Below, in pieces: positions 26,953 to 36,496 of a stretch of 64,000 bases of DNA; positions within the stretch are counted from its first letter, which is position 1; each line of letters opens with the position of its first letter. The notes under the pieces are model-generated. The model saw nothing but the letters and a program-made list of their open reading frames with translations. It searched no databases and was not told the DNA's origin. The position numbers and the translations under genes are program-made. Source of the DNA: Planctomycetia bacterium (lineage in GTDB: Bacteria > Planctomycetota > Planctomycetia > Pirellulales > UBA1268); assembly GCA_026401035.1 (NCBI GenBank), contig JAPLNR010000060.1:153330-217329 (forward strand). Direction: 5' to 3'.

Positions 26953-27588
26953 CTATCTGGGTTTGTGCATTTGGCGGTAGATCGCCTCGAGCGCTTCCTG
27001 AACGTCCTTGGGCTTTTTCTTCTCGGCCCGCAGGGCGTCGACGAGGCGGCGGGCGTCGGAATCGGAATGGCCGAGCGACCGGAGCACCTCGAAGGTTTCC
27101 GAGAGCACGTCGCCGGCGACCCCCGCCTCACCGGGCGCGTCGCGGCCCACGAGGAGCGCGAATTTCGGCATTCTCCGCCGCAGTTTGGCGATCATCCGCT
27201 CGGCCGTGGCGGCGCCGATGCCGGGCAGCGTGGCGAGCTGTTTGGCGTCTTGCTCGTCGATGGCGGTGGCGATCTCGCCGACCGGCCGCACGATGGCCCG
27301 CAGCGCCTTCCGCACGCCCACGCCGTCGACCTCGCAGATCAGATCGAAAAACTCCCGCTCCACCTCGGAGAGAAAACCGACGATCCGCGGCACGAGATTG
27401 CCGCGGCCCGGAGTGCCCTCGAGAAACTCGAGCGTGTAGAGCGTGACGGGCTGACCGAGCTTCTGCTGCAGGCTGCGGCGGGTCAGTTCCGGCACGAGCA
27501 CCTCGTGTACGACGGGGCCGACGGCCAGTTCCACGCTGTTGGAGCGGGTGTCGATGCGTTCCAGCGTGCCGGTAATCTTCGTGATCAT
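26953..27588 (-). CDS. ruvA: Holliday junction DNA-binding protein RuvA
   Basis: 211 residues. An N-terminal OB fold (MITKITGTLERIDT) is followed by two HhH motifs (LICEVDGVGVRKALRAI and LATLPGIGAATAERMI) and a C-terminal RuvB-contact domain. It overlaps the ruvC stop by ATGA (27585-27588). The frame stays open upstream across ruvC, but that is an out-of-frame reading. Confidence 0.96.
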   Translation of the reverse strand: MITKITGTLERIDTRSNSVELAVGPVVHEVLVPELTRRSLQQKLGQPVTLYTLEFLEGTPGRGNLVPRIVGFLSEVEREFFDLICEVDGVGVRKALRAIVRPVGEIATAIDEQDAKQLATLPGIGAATAERMIAKLRRRMPKFALLVGRDAPGEAGVAGDVLSETFEVLRSLGHSDSDARRLVDALRAEKKKPKDVQEALEAIYRQMHKPR

Positions 27589-28127
27589 GCGCGGGAACTC
27601 CTGATCCGCACGATGGCGGTGCCGAAGAGCAGGGGACGGAGGCGGAGATGGTAGTCGGTCAGGGCCACGGCGAGAGCGTCGGCCGCGTCGGCCGGCTTCG
27701 GCTTCGTGGCGAGGCCAAGTTCCCGCTGCACGGCCGACTGAATCTGTTCCTTGCCGGCGTGGCCCGAGCCGGTGAGCGTGCTCTTCACCCGATTGGGAAG
27801 GTAGTGATGCACGGCCAGGCCGGCCTGAACGCCGGCCAGACAGATCACGCCCCGGGCGTGGCCGAGAAGGATCGCGGTTTTGGGGAATTTCGCGTGGGAG
27901 AAGACCTGCTCGATCGCCATCGCGTTCGGCTTGAACGCCCCGATCACCTCCGCCACACCGGCGTGGATCGTGAGCAGCCGTTCCTCGAGCGTTTCCCCCT
28001 TTGAACGCACGGTGCCCGCCTCGATGAGCCGCACGGTGGCCCCGCGGCATTCGACAACACCGTAGCCGGTGATGTTGAGGCCGGGGTCGAAACCCACCAC
28101 GCGATGCATACCCGACAGGCTTTCCAT
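27585..28127 (-). CDS. ruvC: Holliday junction resolvase RuvC
   Basis: 180 residues, or 174 if translation starts at ATG 28109 (MHRVVGFDPG), which has GGAAAG upstream and matches homologues better. Acidic catalytic residues are seen in VVGFDPGLNITGYG, AIEQVFSH and PADAADALAVAL. It cleaves four-way junctions with RuvAB. It is the first gene of ruvC-ruvA-ruvB, immediately downstream of the second foldback element. Confidence 0.95.
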   Translation of the reverse strand: MESLSGMHRVVGFDPGLNITGYGVVECRGATVRLIEAGTVRSKGETLEERLLTIHAGVAEVIGAFKPNAMAIEQVFSHAKFPKTAILLGHARGVICLAGVQAGLAVHHYLPNRVKSTLTGSGHAGKEQIQSAVQRELGLATKPKPADAADALAVALTDYHLRLRPLLFGTAIVRIRSSRA

Positions 28128-28170
28128 GGCGGAAGCCTAGCGGCCATCGAGAAAATGCCCCAAGGCCAGT

Positions 28171-28595
28171 CACAATACTGTTCGGCACGGTGATGGCCTC
28201 GACGCGGGCTTGGGGTTTGGCACCGAGAGTCAACCCGCCCAACCGGCACGGGGGTGCCCATGCCCCATCGCCGGTCGTTCGCTACGGGCATCCTGCCCTG
28301 CGCTCTCTGCACGCCGGCTGCGCTTCGCCATCCTGGCTACGCTGGCCGCCGAGCCCGGCTCCTGGGGCACGGGCACCCCCGTGCCTTCCCGAAGGAGATG
28401 AACACACGCGTACGGAGGCGAAGGGCTACCCATGCCCCAGGAGCCGGCGTTGCTGACTAGCGAAGCCAGGATGGCGGAGCGCAGTCAGCATCGAGTGAGC
28501 GGAGCCCAGGATGGGCGCAGTGAACGTCCGGTGACGGGGCGTGGGTGGCCCGAAGCCGGGTTGGGCGAAGATGGGCACAGCGTGACGCCGTGCCG
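28171..28595. repeat. Foldback (MITE-like) dispersed element, copy 2
   Basis: An inverted, diverged copy of the element at 687-1131, with the same arms and the same central spacer type. One end (28171-28195) keeps the terminal motif CTGTTCGGCACGG; the other, near 28580-28595, is more diverged. It fills most of the 476-nt gap between ruvC and tRNA-Arg and stops about 8 nt from the tRNA 3' end. The remaining bases of the gap show no gene. Confidence 0.8.
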
Positions 28596-28603
28596 GTTTT
28601 CAA

Positions 28604-28678
<75 letters not shown>

Positions 28679-28767
28679 CAAGAATCTTCCAGAAGGATAC
28701 ATGAGACGGGACAAACAACCAAGATTTGTTGGAAACCCGCCTCGAATGGCGCATTCCTTGGCATGGA

Positions 28768-31530
28768 CTACTCGATACGCCGCACGAGGAAGCCTTCGTT
28801 GTCGACATCGAAGGCTTCCACGAGCAGCACTGCGTCAGGGGTTTCACCGTCAACGCGTTGCGCCGGCTGCGGCAGCGTGGCCCCGATCACGAGCGTGCGG
28901 GCTTCGCCGGCCGCGATGCGGCCGCCCGGAAGTGGCTCCATCCCGAGCCGCTCGCGGTCGCTGGCCCGCGGCCAGACGACGACGCCGTTGACCACGCGGC
29001 CCACCGTGTCGCGCTTCAGCGTGACCTCATGATCGGCAACCGAACGGGCCGGCGGCGTGTTCATCGCCACGAGGCCGCGGGCCTCCCGCGGCACGAAGGC
29101 GACGACCGGCTCCACCCCGTGCCTGTCCAGAAATGCCGCCGCGGCCTGCGTGGCCCGTGGCAGGTCTGCCACGTCGTCGATGGGCATCACCACCGCCTGC
29201 AACGCGCCCGCCAGCGGGGGCAGGGGGCTGTCGTCGTCCGCGGGAAGCATCGCCACCGCGGCGACCTGGTCGATCCGCGCGAGCCAGATCGAGATCTTTT
29301 CCCGAACCAGCGTGCCGGCCAGTTCTCGAGACGAAATATGCTGTCCATCAACGACACGCGCCTCGATCCCCAGCAGTCGGCCACCGTGGGTTCCAAGGGA
29401 TTCGTGGAGCGGGTCGCCGACGGCTAGCGACGCCAGCAGCCGATCCTCCCGCCGCACGAGGCAGGCTCCGTCGAAGGCCTCGGCCGTGGCGGCGAAGGCG
29501 GCCCAGTCCACGCCCGCGGGACGCGCTGCACCCACCGGCCACGCGGCCCGCATCCGCCGACGCACACTCGTGGCCGTCAGTTCCTGCAGGGCGAGCCGGG
29601 CCTCGTTGGGGTGGGTGCCAACGGGCAGCGGCTTGCCGAACGAGAGCGTCAGCGGCCGCCGAAAGCCGCGCAGTCCGCCGCCGAAGAACAGCCGGGGCCG
29701 TTTCGTAAAATAGCGACTCTCGGAAAACGAAAGCAGGCTGCCCCACATGCCGTCGATGTGCAGCGGCACGATCGGCGCCTCGACACGATCGAGCAGCCAT
29801 TCGAGGCCCCGTTTGAATCCGAGAATCTGCCCCGTACGCGAGATGCCCCCCTCGCAGAAGATGCCGATCACGTCGCCATCGGCCAGTCCAGATTGGATCG
29901 TTTTGAGCGCCTGGCCGATCGATTTGGGCCGCGGATCAAAAAGAATGAACCGCCACTGGTCGGCCAACATCCGCATGAATTTTCCCTGAATATTTGGCCC
30001 GTAGACCACCATCCGCACCGGCCGCGGGCTGGCGAGCACGACGATGAAGCCGTCGAGCCAGGAGAGATGATTGGCCACGATCACGGCCGGCCCCGTGGCG
30101 GGCAGAAGATCGCCGCCGCGCACTCGAAACCGATAGATCACTTGCACGATCGACGTCACGAGCATGCGGAGCGACGCCCGTGGCGCCGCATAGATCGCGA
30201 CCGCCGCAGCCGCGGCCGCAAGCACGCCAAACAAGCCGAAGATGCTGCGGGCCGAGAGGAGCGGTGCCGCTGCCTCGACAGTGCCGACCGGGCTTCGCAG
30301 GAGGCCATACAGCATCGACGCGGCAAACATTCCCGCGAACGTGAGCAGGTTCGTGGCCGCCAGGAGCGCGCCGCGGCGCGGGGCCGGACTGCGCTCCTGA
30401 AAATAGGCCTCGAGCGGCACGTCGAAGATGCCCGCCCCGAGCCCGAGCAGCACGAGCGATCCTGCCGCCGACCACCAGTCGCCATTCCCGCCGGCGTCAC
30501 CGAAAATCGTCCGCGGGCCGCAGGCCAGAAAGAACGAGGCCACGGCCATGAGCCCGCCCCCGACGGGCACGAGGCCCAGGTTCACACCGCGGGTCGACAC
30601 CCGGCCCGCCAACAGGCTGCCCAGCCCGATTCCACTCACGAGCGCGATCAGGAGCGGCACGACCTGCCCCTGCGATGTCGCACCTGACTCGGTCGCATAT
30701 TGATCGACATTGAGCTGTGCGACGGCGCCCAAGGCCCAGAAGAAAACGATGCCGGCGGCGGCGGCCGAAAGCTCCCGCGAGCGAAAGAGTTCGGCCAGAT
30801 CATCGCGGGTGCGGGTGAACGCATTCCACGGGGGCGGCGAGGCCGGATCGGCGGCCGGCCGCGGCACGAGCCAGAGCGCCGCCAGCCAACCCGCCGCCGC
30901 GAGCCCCACGAGCACGATGGCCGCGGGCACGGCATGCACCCACAGCGGGGCGGAGTGCAGTGCTCCCGACTGCGGCACGGTCGTGCCGTCAGCCAGCCAA
31001 TTGCCGCCCGCCATGCCGATCAGCGTGGCGGCCAGTGTCGCCATGGCGAACAGGCCGTTGGCGCTCGAGAGCCTGTTTGCCGGCACGCTCTCCGGGATCG
31101 TGCCGATGACGCTCGGCGCCAGAAGCGCTGCCTGGCAGCCGATCACCACCACCGTCGCCAGAAGCAGCCACAGGCCGGCGGGCAGCCCAAACCACTCACC
31201 GCCCGACCGCACGCCCCACGCCACCGCGCCAGCCGCTGCGGCCGCGATGACGATCTCCGCGAACTTGCACCAGACGATCACGGAACGTTTTGGATACCGG
31301 TCGGCCAGATATCCGGCCAGCCAGGCGAACAGCACGAACGGCAGCACGAATCCGGCAGTTCCGATCGTGAGCACCAGGGCCACCTGTCCGCTCGCGACCG
31401 CCTTCTTGCCAAGGCCGATCGCCAGCCAGCGTAGGACGTTATCGTTGACGACGGTCAGCACACGAAGCGCAAGAAGCGGATTGAATCCTTCAGCCACCGG
31501 TGACGTTCCCGGCTGCGATGACGCGTGCAT
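28768..31530 (-). CDS. MFS transporter / PlsC acyltransferase fusion with a degenerate ligase-like C-terminus
   Basis: About 920 residues. Residues 1-435 are a 12-helix MFS domain resembling lysophospholipid transporter LplT. Residues 455-640 are a PlsC acyltransferase with the HX4D motif in NHLSWLD (near 487) and FCEGGISRTG. The last 270 residues show faint AMP-ligase features (MNTPPARS..., TVGRVVNGVVV) but no adenylate P-loop. The architecture recalls LplT-Aas, the lysophospholipid import and reacylation system, with its acyl-ACP synthetase part eroded. ATG 31530 is chosen; a TTG lies 9 nt earlier. Confidence 0.85.
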   Translation of the reverse strand: MHASSQPGTSPVAEGFNPLLALRVLTVVNDNVLRWLAIGLGKKAVASGQVALVLTIGTAGFVLPFVLFAWLAGYLADRYPKRSVIVWCKFAEIVIAAAAAGAVAWGVRSGGEWFGLPAGLWLLLATVVVIGCQAALLAPSVIGTIPESVPANRLSSANGLFAMATLAATLIGMAGGNWLADGTTVPQSGALHSAPLWVHAVPAAIVLVGLAAAGWLAALWLVPRPAADPASPPPWNAFTRTRDDLAELFRSRELSAAAAGIVFFWALGAVAQLNVDQYATESGATSQGQVVPLLIALVSGIGLGSLLAGRVSTRGVNLGLVPVGGGLMAVASFFLACGPRTIFGDAGGNGDWWSAAGSLVLLGLGAGIFDVPLEAYFQERSPAPRRGALLAATNLLTFAGMFAASMLYGLLRSPVGTVEAAAPLLSARSIFGLFGVLAAAAAAVAIYAAPRASLRMLVTSIVQVIYRFRVRGGDLLPATGPAVIVANHLSWLDGFIVVLASPRPVRMVVYGPNIQGKFMRMLADQWRFILFDPRPKSIGQALKTIQSGLADGDVIGIFCEGGISRTGQILGFKRGLEWLLDRVEAPIVPLHIDGMWGSLLSFSESRYFTKRPRLFFGGGLRGFRRPLTLSFGKPLPVGTHPNEARLALQELTATSVRRRMRAAWPVGAARPAGVDWAAFAATAEAFDGACLVRREDRLLASLAVGDPLHESLGTHGGRLLGIEARVVDGQHISSRELAGTLVREKISIWLARIDQVAAVAMLPADDDSPLPPLAGALQAVVMPIDDVADLPRATQAAAAFLDRHGVEPVVAFVPREARGLVAMNTPPARSVADHEVTLKRDTVGRVVNGVVVWPRASDRERLGMEPLPGGRIAAGEARTLVIGATLPQPAQRVDGETPDAVLLVEAFDVDNEGFLVRRIE

Positions 31531-31663
31531 GTGTTCCAAGGTGTCGCCTCGATGGATCGCTGTTCAGACCTCAGGAAAAAGCCTTTTCAACCTGCATTCC
31601 CGGCCTCCGGGACCGCGCCAACCACCCAGGCTTCCGTGCATCGTGGTGGACTGTAACGACGGT

Positions 31664-31692
31664 TTGCAGGTCGGGGTTTTCGTGCGTATTCT
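31664..31692 (+). promoter_or_regulatory. Candidate promoter for the Tyr-Ala-Pro repeat protein
   Basis: TTGCAG (31664-31669), a 17-nt spacer and TATTCT (31687-31692), about 70 nt before the start. Both hexamers match consensus only partly. Confidence 0.35.
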
Positions 31693-31759
31693 CCATGGAT
31701 CTCTCTTATGGGAACAAGGTCGTTTCCTCCCCCTCCTTATTCTGCAGCGAATGGAACCC

Positions 31760-32308
31760 ATGAATCATCGCAGCCAGGCCTACGGGCACCGTATTTTCGA
31801 ACGGTCTTTCTCCGGTCTGCTGCTCGTCGCGGCAGCCTGCGGTATCGCCCGGCAGGCGGAGGCGCAGATCGTGGTCTACCGGCCGGTTGTTCCGATGTTC
31901 GCCCCGGCCGCCGGTCCGTACGTTGCCAACTACACGCCGGCCGGCAACTATGCCGCCGTGACCGCGTTCACGCCACCGATCGTCGAGACCGTGGCCATGC
32001 CGGTTGTTCAGGCACCGGTCATGGCAGCCGCGCCGCCGAGCGTGGCAATGACGAGCTTCTACGCGCCGACCTACGTGGAACCGGGCTACGCAGCCCCCGT
32101 GGCAACGACCGCGTATTACGCCCCCATGCAACCGGTTGCGACCACGGCTTTCTACGCCCCTGCCGCCCCGGTTATGGCCGCGGCACCAGTCGTCGCCGCG
32201 CCTGTGACGGCGTATTACGCACCGGCCGTCGTCGCGGTGCCGCTGTATCGCCGGGGCTTGTTTGGCGCCTACCGTCCTGTCCGCGCGGCCTACTTTCCTC
32301 CGTACTGA
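31760..32308 (+). CDS. Exported low-complexity protein with YAP repeats
   Basis: 182 residues with a signal peptide (LLLVAAACGIARQAEA). The mature part is dominated by Ala, Pro, Val and Tyr, with recurring units such as TTAYYAPMQPV, TTAFYAPAAPV and VTAYYAPAVV, ending in RRGLFGAYRPVRAAYFPPY. It has no enzyme motif. A surface or structural role is possible. An in-frame ATG at 31751 is an alternative start. It is divergent from the MFS-PlsC gene. Confidence 0.7.
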   Translation: MNHRSQAYGHRIFERSFSGLLLVAAACGIARQAEAQIVVYRPVVPMFAPAAGPYVANYTPAGNYAAVTAFTPPIVETVAMPVVQAPVMAAAPPSVAMTSFYAPTYVEPGYAAPVATTAYYAPMQPVATTAFYAPAAPVMAAAPVVAAPVTAYYAPAVVAVPLYRRGLFGAYRPVRAAYFPPY

Positions 32309-32361
32309 CTCCGGCCACGGTCGCAAACTTCGCGCCGTGTTCGTCCGCAGCGGCCGTTTCT

Positions 32362-32389
32362 TGACCCCCACGGGCCGCCCCCTATAGTA
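32362..32389 (+). promoter_or_regulatory. Sigma70-type promoter for the carotenoid cluster
   Basis: TTGACC (32362-32367), a 16-nt spacer and TATAGT (32384-32389). The predicted start near 32396 gives a leader of about 65 nt. It is one of the clearest promoters in the window. Confidence 0.7.
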
Positions 32390-32461
32390 CGGCGATTAGC
32401 CGTTTTTCGGCGGTGGTCGCACGGACGGCCGTTCCTGGCTGCAGGCCACAGAAGGGTGCGG

Positions 32462-34018
32462 ATGACGCGGACTGTCAATATTATCGGTGCCGGCCCCGGC
32501 GGGCTGGCCACCGCCATGCTGCTGGCAAAGGCGGGAGTGCGCGTTCGCGTTCTCGAACGCCTTCCGATCCCGGGAGGACGCACCAGCACGATCTCCACGC
32601 CCGAGGGATTCCGCTTCGATCTCGGGCCAACCTTCTTCCTCTATCCCAAGGTTCTCGACGACATCTTCTCGACCTGCGGCTATGACCTGCGGCGGGAGGT
32701 GGAGATGGTCCGTCTCGACCCGCAGTATCGCCTCGTGTTCGGCGCCGGTGGCGAACTGCTGGCCACTCCCGACGTCGAACGGATGGAGCTGGAGGTCTCG
32801 AAACTCTCGCCGCAGGATCGCGGCTCCTTCACCAGGTTCATGCAGGCCACCCGGGAGAAATTCACCCGGTTTGCGCCGTTTCTAGAAAAGCCGTTCGAGA
32901 GCTGGCGGGATCTCGCCAACCCCGACCTGCTCAAACTCATGCCGCTGCTCAAGCCTTGGAAGAGCCTCGATGCGGAACTCGGCAGTTTCTTCAGTGACGA
33001 GCGGATCCGGCTGGCATTCACGTTCCAGTCGAAATACCTCGGCATGTCGCCATTCCGTTGCCCGAGCCTGTTTTCGATCCTCTCATTCCTGGAATACGAA
33101 CACGGCGTCTATCACCCGATCGGCGGCTGCGGCGCGGTTTCGACGGCGATGGCCCGGATCGCACAGGACATGGGCGTCGAGATTCGCTACAGCGAACCGG
33201 TCGAGTCGCTGCGGTTCGAAGGGCGGCGGGTGGCGGCCGCCCATACGGCCCAGGGCGACTATGAGGCCGATGCCACGGTCTTCAACGCCGATTTCGCTCG
33301 CAGCATGACGCGGCTCGTGCCTGACCACCTGCGGCGGCGGTGGAGCGACCGGAAGATCGCCTCCAAGCGTTTTTCCTGCTCGACGTTCATGCTCTATCTC
33401 GGCATCGAGGGCCGCTACGACGACATCGCCCACCACAACATTTACCTGTCGAAGAACTACCGGGAAAATCTCGCCGACATCGAAACACGGCACATGCTCG
33501 GCAGCGACCCCTCGATGTACGTGCAGAATGCCTGCGTGACCGACCCCTCGCTCGCGCCGCCTGGCATGAGCACGCTCTACCTCCTCATTCCCGTCACCCA
33601 CCGGCATCCGAATGTCGATTGGCGGCGCGAGGCGGCGGGCTATCGGGAGATCGCGCTCGATCAAATGGAGCGGATCGGGATCCATGGCGTTCGTGAACGC
33701 ATCCGCTACGAGCGGATGATCACGCCCGATGACTGGCAGGACGACTACGAGATCTACCGCGGCGCCACGTTCAACCTCTCGCACGATCTCGGCCAGATGC
33801 TCCACATGCGGCCCCACAACCGGTTCGAAGACCTCGACCGCGCCTATCTCGTGGGGGGTGGCACCCATCCGGGAAGCGGATTGCCGGTGATCTATTCGTC
33901 GGCCCGGATCACGTCGGACCTCCTGCTCGCAGACCTCGGCATCGCCCCCCCCGCTACCGACCACGGCCGTATGCCGTTACCGGCCGTATGCGGCGAAGAG
34001 ACGGCGGCGGCTGTGTAG
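32462..34018 (+). CDS. Carotenoid desaturase/oxidase, CrtI/CrtN family (first)
   Basis: 518 residues. The N-terminal FAD-binding Rossmann motif IIGAGPGGLATAMLLAKAG and the CrtI-type segment GFRFDLGPTFFLYPKVL are clear. The C-terminal LVGGGTHPGSGLPVIYSSARI is the family's second FAD region. It is predicted to desaturate or oxidise a carotenoid precursor at the membrane. ATG 32462 has AAGGG 5 nt upstream; a GTG lies 6 nt earlier. Whether it is a desaturase (CrtN-like) or oxidase (CrtP-like) cannot be told from motifs. Confidence 0.88.
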   Translation: MTRTVNIIGAGPGGLATAMLLAKAGVRVRVLERLPIPGGRTSTISTPEGFRFDLGPTFFLYPKVLDDIFSTCGYDLRREVEMVRLDPQYRLVFGAGGELLATPDVERMELEVSKLSPQDRGSFTRFMQATREKFTRFAPFLEKPFESWRDLANPDLLKLMPLLKPWKSLDAELGSFFSDERIRLAFTFQSKYLGMSPFRCPSLFSILSFLEYEHGVYHPIGGCGAVSTAMARIAQDMGVEIRYSEPVESLRFEGRRVAAAHTAQGDYEADATVFNADFARSMTRLVPDHLRRRWSDRKIASKRFSCSTFMLYLGIEGRYDDIAHHNIYLSKNYRENLADIETRHMLGSDPSMYVQNACVTDPSLAPPGMSTLYLLIPVTHRHPNVDWRREAAGYREIALDQMERIGIHGVRERIRYERMITPDDWQDDYEIYRGATFNLSHDLGQMLHMRPHNRFEDLDRAYLVGGGTHPGSGLPVIYSSARITSDLLLADLGIAPPATDHGRMPLPAVCGEETAAAV

Positions 34019-34095
34019 GCCACCGGTCTTTCGGTCAATCGCACCGCACAACAGACGAGCATCCGAACACAGACTTCAGTCGTAGGAACGCAGCA

Positions 34096-35673
34096 ATGAT
34101 CAAGGCAGATGAACAAAACAGGGTGGTCGTGGTCGGCGGCGGCCTCGGCGGCCTGGCGGCTGCCTGCACGCTCGCGGCTCGCGGCTATGCGGTCACGCTC
34201 TGCGAAAAAAATGCCTGGGTCGGCGGCAAGGCTGCGGTGCTCGCTGAGCAGGGTTTCCGGTTCGACATGGGGCCGACGATCCTGACGATTCCCGGCGTGC
34301 TCAAGCGAATCTTCGCCGAGGCGGGCCGCGAGCTGGAAACAGCCCTCGATCTCGTCCCGCTCGATCCGCAGTGGCGGAGTTTTTTCACGGACGGAACGAC
34401 GCTCGATCTGGTCGCCGACGTCGCCGAAATGAAGGCCACGCTCGACGCCTACGCCCCCGGCACCGGCTCCGGAGAGGGCTACACCCGATTCATGTCGCTG
34501 GCAAAGCGGCTCCACCGGCTCTCGAACGAATTCTTCTTCTGGCGCAGCGTCGGGGGCATGAAAGACATGTTCGACCCCCGCCGCAGCCTGAAGCTCTCGC
34601 TCCTGAAGGAGGTCATGGGGATGCGGCCGGGCCACTCCGTGGCCGGCACCGTGCGGTCCTTCGTGTCGGACGAACGGGCGGCGCAGATGCTCGACCATTT
34701 CACACAGTATGTCGGCAGCGCACCCGATGCCTCGCCCGCCGTGCTCTGCGGGATCGCGCACATGCAGTCGAACGATGGCGTCTGGTATCCGCGGGGCGGC
34801 ACCGGCGCGGTGCCGCGGGCGCTCTCGAGCCTCGCGATTGATCTTGGCGTCGACATCCGGACCCGGACGGCGATCCGGAGGATCGTCGTCGACGAGCGTT
34901 CGGGGAAGGGGGGCCGGGTGCGGGGCGTGGAGACGGAGCACGGGGAGTTCATCCCGGCGGCGGCAGTCGTCAGCAACTCCGACAGCGTTCGCACGCACCG
35001 CGAACTCGTCGACGGCGTGCCGCGGGAGCGATTCCTCGCCCGCCGGAAATATGAGCCCGCCTGTTCGGGCGTCGTGCTCTATCTCGGTCTCGACAGGCGG
35101 TACGAGCAGCTCATCCATCACAACTTCGTTTTTTCGGAAGACCCGCACGAGGAGTTCGAGGCGATCTACCGCCGCGGCGAACCCGCCCCCGACCCCACCT
35201 GCTACGTCTGCGCCCCGGCCGTCACGGAGCCCGAGGTGGCACCTCCCGGCGGCGAGGCGCTCTACGTGCTCGTGCATACCCCCTATCTCCGTCCGCACCA
35301 CGACTGGTCGAAGATGTTCGCCCCTTACCGCCGCCGAATCATCGAGAAACTCGAGCAGACGGCGGGGCTGAAGGATCTCGAGAAGCACATCGTCTTCGAG
35401 AAGTCGCTCACGCCGCAGGACATCCACGACCGCTACCACGTACTCGATGGGGCGATCTACGGTCTGGCCAGCCACGGCCGGTTTTTCGGCGCCTTCAAGC
35501 CGGCGAACCGCTCGCCCGACATCGAGGGGCTCTACATGGCTGGCGGCTCGGCGCATCCGGGCCCCGGCATGCCGATGGTGCTGATGTCGGGCTGGATCGC
35601 CGCCGACTGCGTCGATCAGGACAAACTCGTCGACCCGACGGCAGCCTCCCGACCCGCCGTCTGCGCGGTGTGA
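34096..35673 (+). CDS. Carotenoid desaturase/oxidase, CrtI/CrtN family (second)
   Basis: 525 residues. It is a paralogue of the preceding gene, with VVVVGGGLGGLAAACTLAARG, FRFDMGPTILTIPGVL and the C-terminal YMAGGSAHPGPGMPMVLMSG. ATG 34096 has AGGAA 8 nt upstream. It lies 77 nt after the first gene and 7 nt before the acyltransferase gene, so it is clearly in the same operon. Two such enzymes plus a glycosyltransferase and acyltransferase resemble the CrtN/CrtP/CrtQ/CrtO layout of staphyloxanthin-type pathways. Confidence 0.88.
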   Translation: MIKADEQNRVVVVGGGLGGLAAACTLAARGYAVTLCEKNAWVGGKAAVLAEQGFRFDMGPTILTIPGVLKRIFAEAGRELETALDLVPLDPQWRSFFTDGTTLDLVADVAEMKATLDAYAPGTGSGEGYTRFMSLAKRLHRLSNEFFFWRSVGGMKDMFDPRRSLKLSLLKEVMGMRPGHSVAGTVRSFVSDERAAQMLDHFTQYVGSAPDASPAVLCGIAHMQSNDGVWYPRGGTGAVPRALSSLAIDLGVDIRTRTAIRRIVVDERSGKGGRVRGVETEHGEFIPAAAVVSNSDSVRTHRELVDGVPRERFLARRKYEPACSGVVLYLGLDRRYEQLIHHNFVFSEDPHEEFEAIYRRGEPAPDPTCYVCAPAVTEPEVAPPGGEALYVLVHTPYLRPHHDWSKMFAPYRRRIIEKLEQTAGLKDLEKHIVFEKSLTPQDIHDRYHVLDGAIYGLASHGRFFGAFKPANRSPDIEGLYMAGGSAHPGPGMPMVLMSGWIAADCVDQDKLVDPTAASRPAVCAV

Positions 35674-35680
35674 CCACTCC

Positions 35681-36496
35681 ATGTCGGACACCGCGCACGA
35701 GCACGAACTGCCGCCGTTCTCGCGTCGCCTGAACGCCTGGTTCATGTTCTACGTGCGGTGGTTTCTCCGCCGGCACTTCCATGCCCTGCGGCTGCTGCGG
35801 GCGGAGCCCCCCGCGCAAGACCATCCCGAGATCGCGCGGGAGCCGGTGATCTTTTACACGAACCATCCGAGCTGGTGGGATCCGCTGACGCTGCTCTCGA
35901 TCGGCGAACTGCTCTATCCCGACCGGCTCAGCTACGGCCCGATCGATTCCCGGGCGCTCGGCAAATACAAATTCATGGAGCGGATCGGCTTCATCGGCAT
36001 CGACATGGGCACGTGGAAGGGGGCGGCGCGGTTCCTGCGGATGGCCCGCGCGGCCAACAAACGCAGCGACGTCATTTTCTGGATCACCTCGCAGGGGGAG
36101 TTTGCCGATCCGCGAAACCGGCCGGTGCAGATCCGGCCGGGGGTCGGCCATGCCGTTGAAAGCGCTGCGGGCGGACTGATCGTGCCGATGGCGATTGAAT
36201 ATCCGTTCTGGACGGAGCGACTGCCTGAGATTCTCGCCGCCTTCGGCCCCACGTTCCGCATCGCCGACGCACCGCACCGGACAGCGGCCGAATGGACGGC
36301 CGTACTGTCAGAGGCACTCGAGGCGACACAGGACCGGCTCGCCGTGGCCGCGCAGCGCCGGGATCCCCGGGCGTTTCGCACGCTCGTCCGGGGCCGTGTC
36401 GGTGTTGGCGGCGTCTACGATCTCGTGCGCCGCTGTGGAGCATGGATGCGCGGCGAAGCATTCGATGTGTCCCACGGGGGCAGCGAAACCGTATGA
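35681..36496 (+). CDS. PlsC-type acyltransferase of the carotenoid cluster
   Basis: 271 residues with the HX4D motif in FYTNHPSWWDPLTLL (near residues 60-70) and ITSQGEFADPRNRPVQ, corresponding to the PlsC substrate-binding block. It probably esterifies the sugar of a glycosyl carotenoid. It has the PlsC fold, unlike the short membrane acyltransferase CrtO of Staphylococcus, so it would be an analogue. Its stop overlaps the next start (ATGA, 36493-36496). Confidence 0.85.
   Translation: MSDTAHEHELPPFSRRLNAWFMFYVRWFLRRHFHALRLLRAEPPAQDHPEIAREPVIFYTNHPSWWDPLTLLSIGELLYPDRLSYGPIDSRALGKYKFMERIGFIGIDMGTWKGAARFLRMARAANKRSDVIFWITSQGEFADPRNRPVQIRPGVGHAVESAAGGLIVPMAIEYPFWTERLPEILAAFGPTFRIADAPHRTAAEWTAVLSEALEATQDRLAVAAQRRDPRAFRTLVRGRVGVGGVYDLVRRCGAWMRGEAFDVSHGGSETV

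Noticed and set aside
30710..31759. Long plus-strand frame leading into the YAP-repeat gene
   Set aside because: It is the antisense of the MFS-PlsC gene. Only the part after 31760 has a signal peptide and a plausible start.
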